From Planotetraspora kaengkrachanensis (GTDB taxonomy: Bacteria > Actinomycetota > Actinomycetes > Streptosporangiales > Streptosporangiaceae): a DNA stretch of 64,000 nt. The notes beneath the pieces are model-generated. The model ran no database searches. It was not told where the DNA came from and saw only the letters and a program-made list of their open reading frames with translations. Shown piece by piece: positions 1-10,271 of the stretch (its first letter is position 1; every line of letters begins with the position of its first letter). Made by a program: the position numbers and the translations under genes. The DNA is taken from assembly GCF_016862895.1 (NCBI RefSeq), contig NZ_BONV01000014.1, positions 1 through 64,000 of the forward strand, in the 5' to 3' direction.

Positions 1-2
1 CA

Positions 3-38
3 CCGAGGCCGTCGGCCCTGTTGCTCGCGGCGGAGTGA
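3..38 (+). CDS. possible C-terminal tail of an upstream gene (partial)
   Basis: One frame reads through the left edge of the window and stops at a TGA at 36-38, ending PSALLLAAE. That would suit the tail of a regulator or enzyme lying to the left, possibly a regulator of the sugar operon that follows, but eleven residues cannot identify it. An alternative is that this is non-coding sequence. Confidence 0.25.
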   Translation, partial: PRPSALLLAAE

Positions 39-567
39 CCAGAACTACCTTTGTCCTCACAAAAGTATTGCGGGCAATTAGGAAACATGATTTGCTAACC
101 CGCCATGGCGCTCGACGCGTGTAACGGCAGCGTTGCGTCCTGCCCCATACCTGCCGGAAGGCGTGCCCGAAAACCCCCGTGCCTGAGGTGTCAATGTCGA
201 CCCGTCCAGCGCCGCCGCGTCGCAGCAGACCGCCCGCGCGGTCCGCTTCCTCCGCCGCGCCGCCTTGAGCGCCGCGGCGTGGAGGAGGAGCCGGTGTCCC
301 GGTTTCCCCGGTTTCTCCGGCGTTGTCGCGGTCGTCGCCCGCTTCCGGTCGGCCCCCGGACGGCTTCTCCTCGCGCGGCCGCCGGTCGTATTCGGGCACA
401 TGAGAACGTCCTGACCAGTCTGACCACCCGTATGGCGAAATGTTTCGTCTGTGTTACGTGTGAGTGTCAGCCGCACAACCGATTATGACAGGCCTTTACG
501 TCATAAATATGTCATGACATATTGGCAAAGTGTTCCTCCTAGTTACCCGATGTATCGGAGGCGTTAC
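39..567. other. upstream region without a convincing gene
   Basis: About 530 bases precede the ABC operon. Open frames on both strands here are Arg/Pro-rich and lack ribosome binding sites, as expected of chance frames in GC-rich DNA. The last 120 bases become AT-rich and contain a perfect palindrome and the ribosome binding site of the first gene, so this is most likely the operon's control region. Confidence 0.5.
506..523. promoter_or_regulatory. perfect 18-bp palindrome, likely operator of the mannoside operon
   Basis: AATATGTCATGACATATT is identical to its reverse complement and lies 44 bp before the GTG of the binding-protein gene in an AT-rich patch. Its size and position suit a dimeric repressor site (GntR, LacI or ROK type). 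No complete regulator gene is adjacent, so the binding protein is unknown. Confidence 0.6.
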
Positions 568-1962
568 GTGAAGTTGCGGAATAGGTTGATGGGCGCGGCG
601 GTGGTCGTCGTCGCGTCGGGACTGGGGCTGGCGGGTTGCGGCCAGTCGTCCGATGGCGGCAGCGGGGACACGATCGAGCTCACGATCGCTCAGAACTCCA
701 TCTCGGGTGGCAAGAACGCGGCCGGGGCGGACTACATGACGAACTGGGTGATCCCGCAGTTCGAGGCCGCCGAGAAGGCGAAGGGCAAGAACGTCAAGGT
801 CAAGTTCGTCCCGAGCGGTGTCGACGACGAGCAGTACAAGACCAAACTCTCCCTCGACCTCAAGTCCGGTAAGGGCGCGGACGTCTTCGACCTCGACGGC
901 ATCTGGGCCGGCGAGTTCGCCGAGGCCGGCTACCTCAAGCCGCTGTCCGACGTGGTCGGCGCCGACGCGGACAACTGGGACGGCTGGGCGCAGATCCCGG
1001 AGTCCGTCCAGGGCCTGGCTACGTACAACGGCAAGAAGTACGCCCTGCCGGTCGGCACCGACGGCCGCGTGCTCTACTTCAACAAGAAGCTCTTCCAGAA
1101 GGCCGGACTGCCGGCCGACTGGCAGCCCAAGAGCTGGCAGGAGATCCTCGACGCCGGCAACAAGCTGAAGGCGGCCGGCGTGCCGGTGCCGATCCAGATC
1201 AACGCGGGCACCGCCATGGGCGAGGCCACGACCATGCAGGGCGTGCTCCCGCTCCTCGCGGGCGCGGGCGGCCAGTTGATGCAGGACGGCAAGTGGACGG
1301 GCGCCTCCCAGGCGATGAAGGACGCCCTCGGCTTCTACCAGAAGATCTACGGCGGCAGCGGCCTCGGCGACCCCAAGCTCCAGCAGGAGGCCAAGGGCCG
1401 CGACAAGTCCTTCCAGCAGTTCGCCGGCAACGAGATCGGCATCCTGCTGGAGAGCGACTACCTCTGGCGCGGCGTGCTCAACCCCGAGACCGGCGTGGCC
1501 AAGATGGCCGACCGGGACCAGAGCGTCGGCTACGCGCTCATCCCCGCCGAGGAGCCCGGCAAGGGCATCAACGGCCAGGACTTCATCAGCATGTCGGGCG
1601 GCGGGCTGCGCGCGGTCAACCCGAACAGCGCCCACCCGAAGGAGGCGTTCGAGCTGGCGGCGTTCACGCTGTCGCCCGACGGGCTGAAGGAGGAGACCAA
1701 GAACGGCAACGTGCGCATCACCCCGCGCTCCGACGTCAACAAGGAGATCCTCTCCAGCGAGCCGCTGCTGACCTACATCTCCGACAAGGTGGTGCCGCTC
1801 ACGGCCTTCCGCCCGCCGGTCGCCGCCTACACGCAGGTGTCCGTGGCGCTCCAGGAGGCCACGGCCGAAGTGGTCAGCGGCAAGACGCCCGACCAGGCCG
1901 CCGCCGACTATCAGTCGAAGCTCGAAGGAATCGTCGGTGGCGCAGGCAACGTTGCCTCCTGA
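568..1962 (+). CDS. extracellular sugar-binding lipoprotein of an ABC importer
   Basis: Captures a sugar outside the membrane and delivers it to the two permeases encoded next. The GTG at 568 has CGGAGG six bases upstream and gives 464 residues with a lipoprotein signal: basic start, hydrophobic run and lipobox LAGC with the lipidated Cys at residue 24. An earlier ATG at 451 would add 39 residues before the signal and overrun the palindrome, so it was rejected. The body has the look of the extracellular solute-binding family 1 fold. It overlaps the next gene by 26 bp. The substrate is inferred to be mannose-containing from the GH38 gene in the same run. Confidence 0.9.
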   Translation: MKLRNRLMGAAVVVVASGLGLAGCGQSSDGGSGDTIELTIAQNSISGGKNAAGADYMTNWVIPQFEAAEKAKGKNVKVKFVPSGVDDEQYKTKLSLDLKSGKGADVFDLDGIWAGEFAEAGYLKPLSDVVGADADNWDGWAQIPESVQGLATYNGKKYALPVGTDGRVLYFNKKLFQKAGLPADWQPKSWQEILDAGNKLKAAGVPVPIQINAGTAMGEATTMQGVLPLLAGAGGQLMQDGKWTGASQAMKDALGFYQKIYGGSGLGDPKLQQEAKGRDKSFQQFAGNEIGILLESDYLWRGVLNPETGVAKMADRDQSVGYALIPAEEPGKGINGQDFISMSGGGLRAVNPNSAHPKEAFELAAFTLSPDGLKEETKNGNVRITPRSDVNKEILSSEPLLTYISDKVVPLTAFRPPVAAYTQVSVALQEATAEVVSGKTPDQAAADYQSKLEGIVGGAGNVAS

Positions 1963-2863
1963 GGTCCTCGACGACGCGAAGGCCCGCCGCTACAACGCGG
2001 ACGCGGCGGGCCTGGGCAGACTGAGAGCGGGCGCGTTCGTCGCACCGGCTCTGGTGCTCATCTCGCTCTTCCTCGTGTTCCCCGCACTCTGGGTGCTCTA
2101 CCTGAGCCTGTCGAACTACCGCCTCACCGGCGCGGCCGCAGCCGCACCCCAGTCGGTCGGGTTCGACAACTTCGTCAAGGCTCTGACGGACCCGGAGTTC
2201 TGGAGTTCGACCTGGCTGACGTTCGAGTTCGTGCTCGGCTCGGCCGTCATCGGGCAGGTCGTGCTCGGCTTCCTGATCGCCTGGATCATGCGCGACCGCA
2301 CCGGCCCGATCAAGCGGATCGTCGAGGGGCTGGTCATCCTCGCGTGGATCCTGCCCAGCGCCGTCGTCTCGTTCCTGTGGGTGGCGCTGCTCGACCGTGA
2401 CGGCGGCACCCTCAACACGCTGCTCCACGCGCAGGACTTCGCACCGCTGCTCGACCACCCGATGCTGTCGATCATCGTCTTCAACATCTGGCGCGGTGCG
2501 GCCTTCTCGATGATGTTGTACGGCGCGGCGCTCGGCAACGTGCCGCCCTCCCACCTGGAGAGCGCCCGGCTGGCCGGGGCCTCCGGCTGGCAGCAGCTCC
2601 GTGACGTGGTGTTCCCGCATATCAGGGGACACGTGCTGACCAACCTGCTGCTGATCAGCCTGTGGACGTTCAACGACTTCACGCCGTTCCTGCTGACCGC
2701 CGGCGGACCCGACGGCAAGACCGAGGTGTTGTCCGTGCACGTCTACCAGGTGGCGCTGCAAGGCGGCGAACTCGGATACGGCGCCGCCGTCTCCACCGTC
2801 ATCCTGCTGATCAACCTGGTCGTGGCGGTGTTCTACCTGCGGCTGTTGCGGAGTAAGAAATGA
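1937..2863 (+). CDS. sugar ABC transporter permease (MalF type)
   Basis: Inner-membrane subunit forming half of the translocation pore. 308 residues with about six hydrophobic segments, the first near residues 32-54, and the EAA-type cytoplasmic loop in the C-terminal half (ESARLAGASGWQQL), which docks on the ATPase. The GTG start at 1937 lies inside the end of the binding-protein gene, with GAAGGAA six bases before it, so the two are probably translationally coupled. Its stop overlaps the next start as ATGA. Confidence 0.93.
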   Translation: MAQATLPPEVLDDAKARRYNADAAGLGRLRAGAFVAPALVLISLFLVFPALWVLYLSLSNYRLTGAAAAAPQSVGFDNFVKALTDPEFWSSTWLTFEFVLGSAVIGQVVLGFLIAWIMRDRTGPIKRIVEGLVILAWILPSAVVSFLWVALLDRDGGTLNTLLHAQDFAPLLDHPMLSIIVFNIWRGAAFSMMLYGAALGNVPPSHLESARLAGASGWQQLRDVVFPHIRGHVLTNLLLISLWTFNDFTPFLLTAGGPDGKTEVLSVHVYQVALQGGELGYGAAVSTVILLINLVVAVFYLRLLRSKK

Positions 2864-3677
2864 CACGGTTCGTGCTGCACCGCATCGGCTTCTACGTACT
2901 GGTCGCCGTGCTGCTGGCGTTCTTCGCCGTTCCGCTGCTGTGGCTGGCATCCGCGCCGTTCACCTCGGACCCGACCTACCAGGTGCGGATGCCCGACTTC
3001 ACGGCCGACAACTTCCGGGCGCTGTTCGACAACCCGTACGCCCTCGGCTCGTTGTGGAACTCGGTCCTGCTGGCCGCGGGCACCGCCGTGCTGGTGGTCG
3101 CGTTCGCCACCCTGGCCGCGTACGCGCTCAGCCGGGTACGCCTGCCGGGCCGGGACGCGCTGCTCTACACGCTGCTGCTGCTCTCGTCGATCATCACCGG
3201 AACGGCCGCCATGGTGCCGCTGTTCCAGTTGGCGGTCGAACTCCAGCTGATCGACTCGCAGCTCGGGCTCATCCTCATCCTGACCGGAGGCCTGCTGCCG
3301 GCGGCCATCTTCATGATGAAGGACTTCATGGACTCGACGCCGAAGTCCTACGAGGAGTCGGCCCGCGTCTTCGGCGCCACGCCGCTGCAGATCGTGCGCC
3401 ACGTCGTCGTCCCACTCGTACGGCCGGGGCTCGCCACCATCGGCGTCTGGGCCGTGGCCAACGTGTGGGGCAACTTCCTGATGCCGTATCTGCTGCTCAG
3501 CGACGTGGAGAAGCAGCCAGGCGCGGTCATCATGTACACGCTGTACACCGAGGGCGGCCAGGCCAACCTCCAGCTGCTGGCCACGTTCGGCCTGCTCTAC
3601 TCGGTGCCTGTGGTGCTCATGTACCTGTTCGTAAGCAAGAAGTACGGCTTCCGCTTCCACGGAGGGATCAAGCGCTG

Positions 3678-3678
<1 letters not shown>
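2860..3678 (+). CDS. sugar ABC transporter permease (MalG type)
   Basis: Second pore subunit of the carbohydrate importer. 272 residues, first membrane helix at about residues 11-33, and an EAA loop (EESARVFGATPLQ) facing the ATPase. It shares ATGA with the permease before it and with the ATPase after it, so the four transporter genes form one transcript. Length is normal for the family. Confidence 0.93.
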
Positions 3679-4744
<1,066 letters not shown>

Positions 4745-4748
<4 letters not shown>

Positions 4749-5938
4749 CCGTGATCAACGGGCACTGGAGTCTGGACGACCGGCTGGAGCGGATCCTGCG
4801 GGAGGTGCCGTTCGAGGTGCCCGCGGGGACGCGGGCGGTGACCGTCAGGCTGCGCTTCGACCGGTCGCTCGGCGTGCTCGACCTCGGGTGTGCCTCTCCG
4901 GACGGCTTTCGCGGCTGGTCCGGCGGGGCGCGCGACGAGTACACGATCACCGAGGAGTGGGCGACGCCCGGCTACCTGCCGGGTTCGGTGGAGGACGGCA
5001 CCTGGCACGTGTGGTTGCGCCTGCACCGGGTGCCGCCGCAGGGTCTCGACTACACGCTGGAGATCACCACTGCGACGACCGTTCCGGCGCAGCCGATCGC
5101 CGAGGAGCCGCCGCACGGCGAGCGTCCGCCGCGCCGTGACGTCCCCGACGTGGACGGCCTGCGCTGGTTCGCCGGCGACTTCCACGCCCACACCCTGCAC
5201 AGCGACGGCTCGCTGACCATTCCCGAGCTGGCCGAGCTGGCCGCTTCCCGGGGGCTCGACTTCCTCACGGTCACCGACCACAACACGACCAGCCACCACC
5301 CGTATCTGGCCGGCGTGGGCAAGGACCGGGGCATCACGCTGCTGCCCGGCCAGGAGGTCACCACCGACCGCGGCCACGCCAACGTGTTCGGCGCCGTCGG
5401 CTGGGTCGACTTCCGGGAGCCGGTCGACTCCTGGATGCGGCACGCGGCCCGCGAGGGCGGCCTCATCTCGATCAATCACCCGCTCGGGGGCGACTGCGCC
5501 TGGCTCCAGCCGGTGACCGAGCGGCCGCGCATCGCCGAGGTGTGGCATTCCGGCTGGTGGGACCGGCGCTGGGGCGCGCCCCTTGCCTGGGCCGACGCCT
5601 GGCGCCCCGACCTGGTGGCGATCGGCGCCAGCGACTTCCACAAGGTCGGCGAGGACGGGCTGCCCGGTCAGCCCACCACCTGGGTGCTGGCCGAGGACAC
5701 CGGCTCGATCTTCGAGGCGCTGGCCGCCGGCCGCACCGCGATTTCGGCGGGTCCCGGCGAGCCGCTGCTCGTCAGGCTCGGCGACGAACTGCTCGCGCTC
5801 GACGCCGACGGGCTGATCCTGGTCCGTCCCGGCGGCGACCGTCAGGTGATCCGCGGCGAGCGGGTGCTCGTCCCGGCAGGCGAGGGACGGCACCGGTTGG
5901 AAACGCATCAGAACGAGGTCATGGCCATATGCGGGTGA
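4745..5938 (+). CDS. CehA/McbA-like PHP-domain metallohydrolase
   Basis: 397 residues. The central PHP domain starts near residue 141 with GDFHAHTLHSDGS, followed by TVTDHN, and later INHPLGG and GASDFHK, which are metal-ligand motifs of the PHP family. The roughly 135-residue N-terminal part is probably a beta-sandwich. Such proteins often sit in polysaccharide-degradation operons; a phosphoesterase or esterase role is likely but the substrate is unknown. The start overlaps the ATPase stop (ATGA), making it the fifth gene of the operon. No signal peptide, so it probably acts on imported material. Confidence 0.85.
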
Positions 5939-6012
5939 CACGAGGAGCCCTGGCGCGAGCCACGGACATCTACCTGCGCCACGACCTGCGGATCGGCTGG
6001 GGGGCCGCATGA
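5929..6012 (+). CDS. possible 27-residue peptide bridging the PHP and GH38 genes
   Basis: An ATG at 5929 opens 10 bp before the PHP stop and the frame ends at a TGA at 6010-6012 that overlaps the GH38 start as ATGA. It fills the only gap (70 bp) in an otherwise fully overlapping operon, which argues for translation. The peptide is basic with one acidic patch (ARATDIYLRHDLRIGWG). It may act only to couple translation. No homologue is recognised. Confidence 0.45.
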   Translation: MRVTRGALARATDIYLRHDLRIGWGAA

Positions 6013-8690
6013 CCGCCGAGATCGTCGTCGTCCCGCACACCCATTGGGACCGCGAGTGGTACGAGCCGTTCCAGCGCTTCCGCCTGAGGCTGGTGGCGCT
6101 GCTCGACGAGGTGCTCGACACGATGGAGCGCGAGCCCGGCTACCGCTTCACCCTCGACGGGCAGCTCGCGTGCGTCGACGACTACCTGGAGGTGCGGCCG
6201 GAGAACCGGGACCGCATCGCCGCGCTGGTCGAGTCCGGACGGCTCGCGGCGGGGCCGTGGCAGATCCTGCTCGACGAGTTCCTCTGCTCGGGTGAGAACA
6301 TCATCCGCAACCTCGAACTCGGCATGGGCCGGGCCGACGAGCTCGGCGGGTCCATGCCGGTGGGCTACCTGCCGGACATGTTCGGGCACACCGCGCAGAT
6401 GCCGCAGATCCTCAAGCGTGCGGGCCTGCTGCACGCGTGCGTCTACCGCGGCGTGCCGTCGTCCGTGGTGACCGACGCGTTCGCCTGGGTCGCGCCCGAC
6501 GGCACGGCGCTGCGGACTCAGTACCTGCCCCTCGGGGGGTACGGCAACGGCGCCCACCTGTTCGAGGACCCCGCGCACCTGGCCGAGCGGGCCGCCGACT
6601 TCTCCGCGCGGATGCGTGAATGGCACGGCCCCGACGGGGCGTTGCTGGCGATGTACGGCGCCGACCATTCCGCGCCGGTGCGCGGGCTGCCGCAGATGGT
6701 GGCGGGCATCGGCGCCCGCATGGACACGTTGTCCGGCTACGTCGGCGCCCATCCGGGCGACGTGGACGGGCTGCCGCGGGTGCACGGCGAGCTGCGGTCC
6801 CACGCCCGTGCCAACATCCTGCCCGGCGTCATCTCGGTCCGCGCGCACGTCAAGCAGGCCATGGGCCGCGCCGAGCGGATGGTGGAGCGTTATGCCGAGC
6901 CGCTTGCCACCCTGTGGGGCGACAGCTGGCCGGGCCGCTTCCTCGACATGGCGTGGTGGCGGCTGGTGGACGCCAGCGGCCACGACTCGGTGACCGGCTG
7001 CGGCGTCGACGACACGGCACAGCAGGTGGCGGCCAGGATCGCCGAGGCCGAACACCTCGGTCAGGCGGTCCGCGACATGGTCACCGCCGGGCTGGCCGCC
7101 GAGGTGCCCGCGGACGGCGTGCTGGTCGTCAACCCGACGCCCGCCCGGCGGCGCGGAATCGTGCTGATGGACGTGGCCGGGCTCGACCCGCTGGTCGGTC
7201 CCACCGGCGTACCGATCCCGGCCCAGACGCTGGCACACGCGCCCACGGTGCTGCTCGACGCCGAGATGGACCCGGCCACCGCGCTGACCTTCGTCCACGG
7301 AACCGAGCTGTACGGTCAGCACATCGTCGGCTGGGCGGTGGCAGGCGACACGCTCACTTTCACCGTGGCGAAGACGTCCACGGCGGCGTTCGACGTGGCC
7401 GAGGTGCGCGACGCGCTCGACGGGGTCACCAGAGTGCGCATCGTCGCCGAGCCCCGCCGTACCGTGGCCGCCCTCGTCGAGGCGCCGCCGCTGGGGCACA
7501 CCAGTGTGCGGCCGCGGGCGAACGGCGACGCCCACCGGGCGCCGGCCCCGTTCGCCGAGGTGCGCGCCGACGACCGGGTCCTGGACAACGGGCTGCTCCG
7601 TGTCGAGGTGGCGGACGACGGCACCCTGACGCTCACGTCCGCGGACGGCACCACGCTCACCGGCGCGGGCCGCATCGTCGACGGCGGAGACGTGGGAGAC
7701 ACCTACAACTACGCGCCCCCGGCCGCCGACCGGATCGTCCTCGAGCCCACCTCGGTCCAGGTGTCCGTCGCCGCCTCGGGACCGTTGGTGGCCGCGTTCG
7801 ACGTGGTGCGCACCTACCGGTGGCCCGCCGCGGGCGACGACGTCACGGGCGTTCAGGAGATTCCCGCGGCATCGAGGACCGAGGCCACCGAGGAGATCGT
7901 CGTCGGCACCCGGGTCGAGCTCCGGACGGGCGAGCCGTACGTCAGGCTGCGGGTCGAGTTCGACAACCGGTGCTCCGACCACAGGGTCCGGCTGCACGTG
8001 CCGCTGCCCGCGCCCGCGACGGCCTCGCACGCCGAGGGGCAGTTCGCCGTCGTCACCCGCGGCCTCACCGCCGAGGGCGGGTGCGGCGAGGAGCCGTTGC
8101 CGACCTTCCCCGCCTCCTCGTGGGTGGCGGCCGGAGGCGTGGCGGCGCTGCTCGAGCACGTCACCGAGTACGAGCTGGTGGACGACGGGACCGAGCTGGC
8201 GCTCACGCTGCTGCGCTCGGTCGGCTACCTGTCGCGCAACCTCCACGCCCTGCGGCCCGAGCCCGCCGGGCCGCAGCTCGCGACCCCGGCCGCCCAGGTG
8301 CGGGGGGCGCGTTCGGTCGAACTGGCGCTCATGCCGTACGGCGGATCCTGGGCGGCCGTGCCGCCCGCGGCGGAGACGTTCCGCCACGACCTGCTGGCGG
8401 TGCCGGGCACCGGTCCTTCCTCGTTCGACCTGCCCCCGGCGGCCCCGGGGCTGGCGGTCTCCGGCGAAGGCGTGGTCATGACCTCGCTGCGTGCCAGGGA
8501 CGACTGGCAGGAGCTGCGGGTCGTGGCCATGTCGGACACGGACACCGAGGCGGTCGTCGAGGGCGCCTTCACCCGCGCCAGGTACGCCGATCTGCGCGGC
8601 CGCGGCGGCGATGAGATCGAGGCCGGCTCCGGCGTCGTCCGCCTGCCCCTGCGCGCCTGGGAGATCGCCACCGTCCAACTGGCCGACTAG
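6009..8690 (+). CDS. alpha-mannosidase, glycoside hydrolase family 38
   Basis: Cleaves alpha-linked mannose from imported oligosaccharides in the cytoplasm (no signal peptide). 893 residues. The N-terminal catalytic domain shows the GH38 zinc motif HTHWDREW (His10, His12, Asp14) and the nucleophile motif YLPDMFGH with Asp123. The middle helical domain (HDSVTGCGVDD) and large C-terminal beta domains follow, as usual for the family. It is the last gene of the operon, so the upstream ABC importer is inferred to take up mannosides. Confidence 0.93.
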   Translation: MTAEIVVVPHTHWDREWYEPFQRFRLRLVALLDEVLDTMEREPGYRFTLDGQLACVDDYLEVRPENRDRIAALVESGRLAAGPWQILLDEFLCSGENIIRNLELGMGRADELGGSMPVGYLPDMFGHTAQMPQILKRAGLLHACVYRGVPSSVVTDAFAWVAPDGTALRTQYLPLGGYGNGAHLFEDPAHLAERAADFSARMREWHGPDGALLAMYGADHSAPVRGLPQMVAGIGARMDTLSGYVGAHPGDVDGLPRVHGELRSHARANILPGVISVRAHVKQAMGRAERMVERYAEPLATLWGDSWPGRFLDMAWWRLVDASGHDSVTGCGVDDTAQQVAARIAEAEHLGQAVRDMVTAGLAAEVPADGVLVVNPTPARRRGIVLMDVAGLDPLVGPTGVPIPAQTLAHAPTVLLDAEMDPATALTFVHGTELYGQHIVGWAVAGDTLTFTVAKTSTAAFDVAEVRDALDGVTRVRIVAEPRRTVAALVEAPPLGHTSVRPRANGDAHRAPAPFAEVRADDRVLDNGLLRVEVADDGTLTLTSADGTTLTGAGRIVDGGDVGDTYNYAPPAADRIVLEPTSVQVSVAASGPLVAAFDVVRTYRWPAAGDDVTGVQEIPAASRTEATEEIVVGTRVELRTGEPYVRLRVEFDNRCSDHRVRLHVPLPAPATASHAEGQFAVVTRGLTAEGGCGEEPLPTFPASSWVAAGGVAALLEHVTEYELVDDGTELALTLLRSVGYLSRNLHALRPEPAGPQLATPAAQVRGARSVELALMPYGGSWAAVPPAAETFRHDLLAVPGTGPSSFDLPPAAPGLAVSGEGVVMTSLRARDDWQELRVVAMSDTDTEAVVEGAFTRARYADLRGRGGDEIEAGSGVVRLPLRAWEIATVQLAD

Positions 8691-8698
8691 ACCGACCG

Positions 8699-8733
8699 GC
8701 TCCCGACCGGCCACGAAACGGCTGATCGGGAGC
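8699..8733 (+). terminator. hairpin after the mannoside operon
   Basis: GCTCCCGA at 8699-8706 pairs with TCGGGAGC at 8726-8733 across a 19-base loop, 8 bp after the GH38 stop. There is no U-run, as is common in actinomycetes. It probably ends the six- or seven-gene transcript. Confidence 0.55.
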
Positions 8734-8756
8734 GAGTGGGGCGACCTGTGAGAGGC

Positions 8757-8893
8757 AAGGCCTCGGCATAGTCGCGTTATGTTCGTTTTATTCATGCTGG
8801 GTCGAGTCGGAGGGTCTCGGGGGTCCTGGTGGCGTCCCGGGCGTGGTGGCGTGCAGGCGGCTGTGATGCTGGCGTGCCTGGCCGTTTTGGAGG
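8757..8893. repeat. direct repeat copy 1 (ISAs1-type element right end)
   Basis: This stretch resembles 11388-11523 in the same orientation, sharing blocks such as TGGCGTCCCGGGCGTGGTG. Both contain the reverse-strand C-terminus of a transposase, so they are two decayed copies of the same insertion sequence end flanking the 8.9-11.4 kb segment. Confidence 0.6.
8792..8893 (-). pseudogene. ISAs1/IS4-type transposase C-terminus, frameshifted and interrupted
   Basis: Reverse-strand reading gives pieces of the C-terminus typical of ISAs1 transposases: KTARHASITAAC in one frame and RHHARDATRTPETL in another, then a stop at 8792. The frame change shows decay. The upstream part is cut off at about 8893 by a segment with long inverted repeats; LLAIGIL, which normally precedes KTAGH, resumes beyond it at about 10320-10345. 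Confidence 0.6.
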
Positions 8894-9058
8894 TGCCACC
8901 GGAATACGGCAGAAACGGGCCGCGCGGCAAGATCCAGGATGATCAGCACCTCCTGGCGTTGCTCGACGGGGTCCTGTCCCGTATCGGCGACCGGGCCGAC
9001 GAACGCCTGGCGTTCCAGGCGTCCTTCCCGATCCACAGCTGAAAGCCGGCGACACACG

Positions 9059-9544
9059 ATGACGATGAGCTCCGGCGCCTCCGACCGGATACCGGGCATT
9101 CCCCCGAGGCCACAGCTTCCCGATCTCGCCGCTGCCCGCATGCTCGGCCCCGCGGAAACCGTGGAGGCGCGCTGGCAGCAGCTGCTGCTCGTCTGGCGCT
9201 GGCATCACGAGCGGCACGAAGCCTTGCACCCCGGCAATGCCTACCCGGGCATCGTGGTGTTGATTGAGGCTGCCCGAGCGGAGCCGAAACTCCGGCAGCT
9301 CTATCCCTTCACCAGTCATTTCAGACTGCTGTTCAGCAGCTGCACGAGCCACCCGTGGTCGGTCCAGGCGCCGTCGATCGAACCTCTGCGGGATGGCCGG
9401 TTCTGTGTCCGTCGTCCTCGAAGTCCCGAAGTCATCGGGGTCATCCACACGGCGGACGCCGCAGTGGCTCTCGTCGTCGACAACCTCCCAGCCGGGCTCG
9501 GCCCGGCTGTCGACTCTCAAGGAGATGGAGCTCGTGACCGGTGA
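9059..9544 (+). CDS. DUF6193-like protein
   Basis: 161 residues. The central pattern (WQQLLLVWRW, then RQLYPFTSHFRLLFSSC and later DTADAA-like HTADAAVALVVDNLP) resembles the DUF6193 family that occurs beside biosynthetic and conflict-type genes in actinomycetes; its biochemical role is unknown. The ATG at 9059 is the first with a plausible, weak upstream GAAAG; an ATG six bases later is possible. It overlaps the next gene by 11 bp, so the two are coupled. Codon use is less biased than in neighbouring genes. The family assignment is from memory of the motif pattern. Confidence 0.55.
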   Translation: MTMSSGASDRIPGIPPRPQLPDLAAARMLGPAETVEARWQQLLLVWRWHHERHEALHPGNAYPGIVVLIEAARAEPKLRQLYPFTSHFRLLFSSCTSHPWSVQAPSIEPLRDGRFCVRRPRSPEVIGVIHTADAAVALVVDNLPAGLGPAVDSQGDGARDR

Positions 9545-10271
9545 GGGCGCGACGAAGCAGCGGTTTCTGATCTTGCACGACTACGGAATGGGCGGTATCA
9601 CCGTGCTCGAGTTCGACGCCGCCGTCCTCAAGCAGCCGGGAATGTACTTCGGGGCAGGACTGGACGACCCAAGGCTGCCAGCCTTGTTGCTGTCAGCTGC
9701 GGCTCGGCACGCACTGCACCCGGCGACGCGAGTCGCAGAAGATCACTCGCTCATCTCAGAGATCGTCGTCTTCGGCGACTTGTGTTTCAACGTGACGATT
9801 AACCAGCAGCACACTTGGTCGGACTCCCCGCCCCTCGGTTACTTCGACTCCCTGCTCGGCCCCGAGTGGTGGCTCCTGGCAGCGATCGCGACGCTCTGCT
9901 TAACGACAACCGTCGAAATGTGGAGCGACGGCCGAGGCTTCAGCCAAGAACTCGCCGGCCTTCGTCCCCTCAACACTGTGCAGGGGTTCGATCCGCAGCC
10001 GGGAAGCGGGACTCGCGTCACCTTCACCATCGACGGCCACAACCTCCCGTCCAGCGCTGCCTTTCCCGCAGACCTCGGCAGCATCGACGCCCACGGCCCG
10101 GACTGCACCGCAACGGACGGGCCAGGCTACGTAGTGATCCGCGACCACAGGAGCGACGACCAGAGCAGCACCCGTCTGGCTCAGGTGTCCTCTGTTCGCC
10201 CCCGTGCGGCGATCCTGACTGCGCCACCCACATCGGAACGACCAGCGGCTATCCGAGCCCTCAACCCCTGA
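9534..10271 (+). CDS. degenerate GyrB-like (GHKL fold) protein
   Basis: 245 residues from a GTG at 9534 with AAGGAG nine bases upstream. It follows the layout of the gyrase B N-terminal region: a PGMYFG motif with DDPRL after it (gyrase: PGMYIG..GLHHL), a hydrophobic helix where the ATP-binding Asn helix should be, an AAIATLCLTTTVEMW stretch (gyrase: VVNALS..VEV), and GSGTRVTFTID (gyrase: TGTTVRFxPD). The Asn/Glu and Asp-Gly-Arg-Gly ATP-site motifs are missing, so ATP binding is doubtful. Coupled to the DUF6193-like gene. The function may be structural or inhibitory; this is inference. Confidence 0.5.
   Translation: MTGEGATKQRFLILHDYGMGGITVLEFDAAVLKQPGMYFGAGLDDPRLPALLLSAAARHALHPATRVAEDHSLISEIVVFGDLCFNVTINQQHTWSDSPPLGYFDSLLGPEWWLLAAIATLCLTTTVEMWSDGRGFSQELAGLRPLNTVQGFDPQPGSGTRVTFTIDGHNLPSSAAFPADLGSIDAHGPDCTATDGPGYVVIRDHRSDDQSSTRLAQVSSVRPRAAILTAPPTSERPAAIRALNP

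Noticed and set aside
5970-8930. A 986-codon minus-strand frame opposite the GH38 gene
   Set aside because: It mirrors the codon pattern of the conserved GH38 gene and encodes low-complexity Arg/Gly/Val sequence with no family motif; an antisense shadow.
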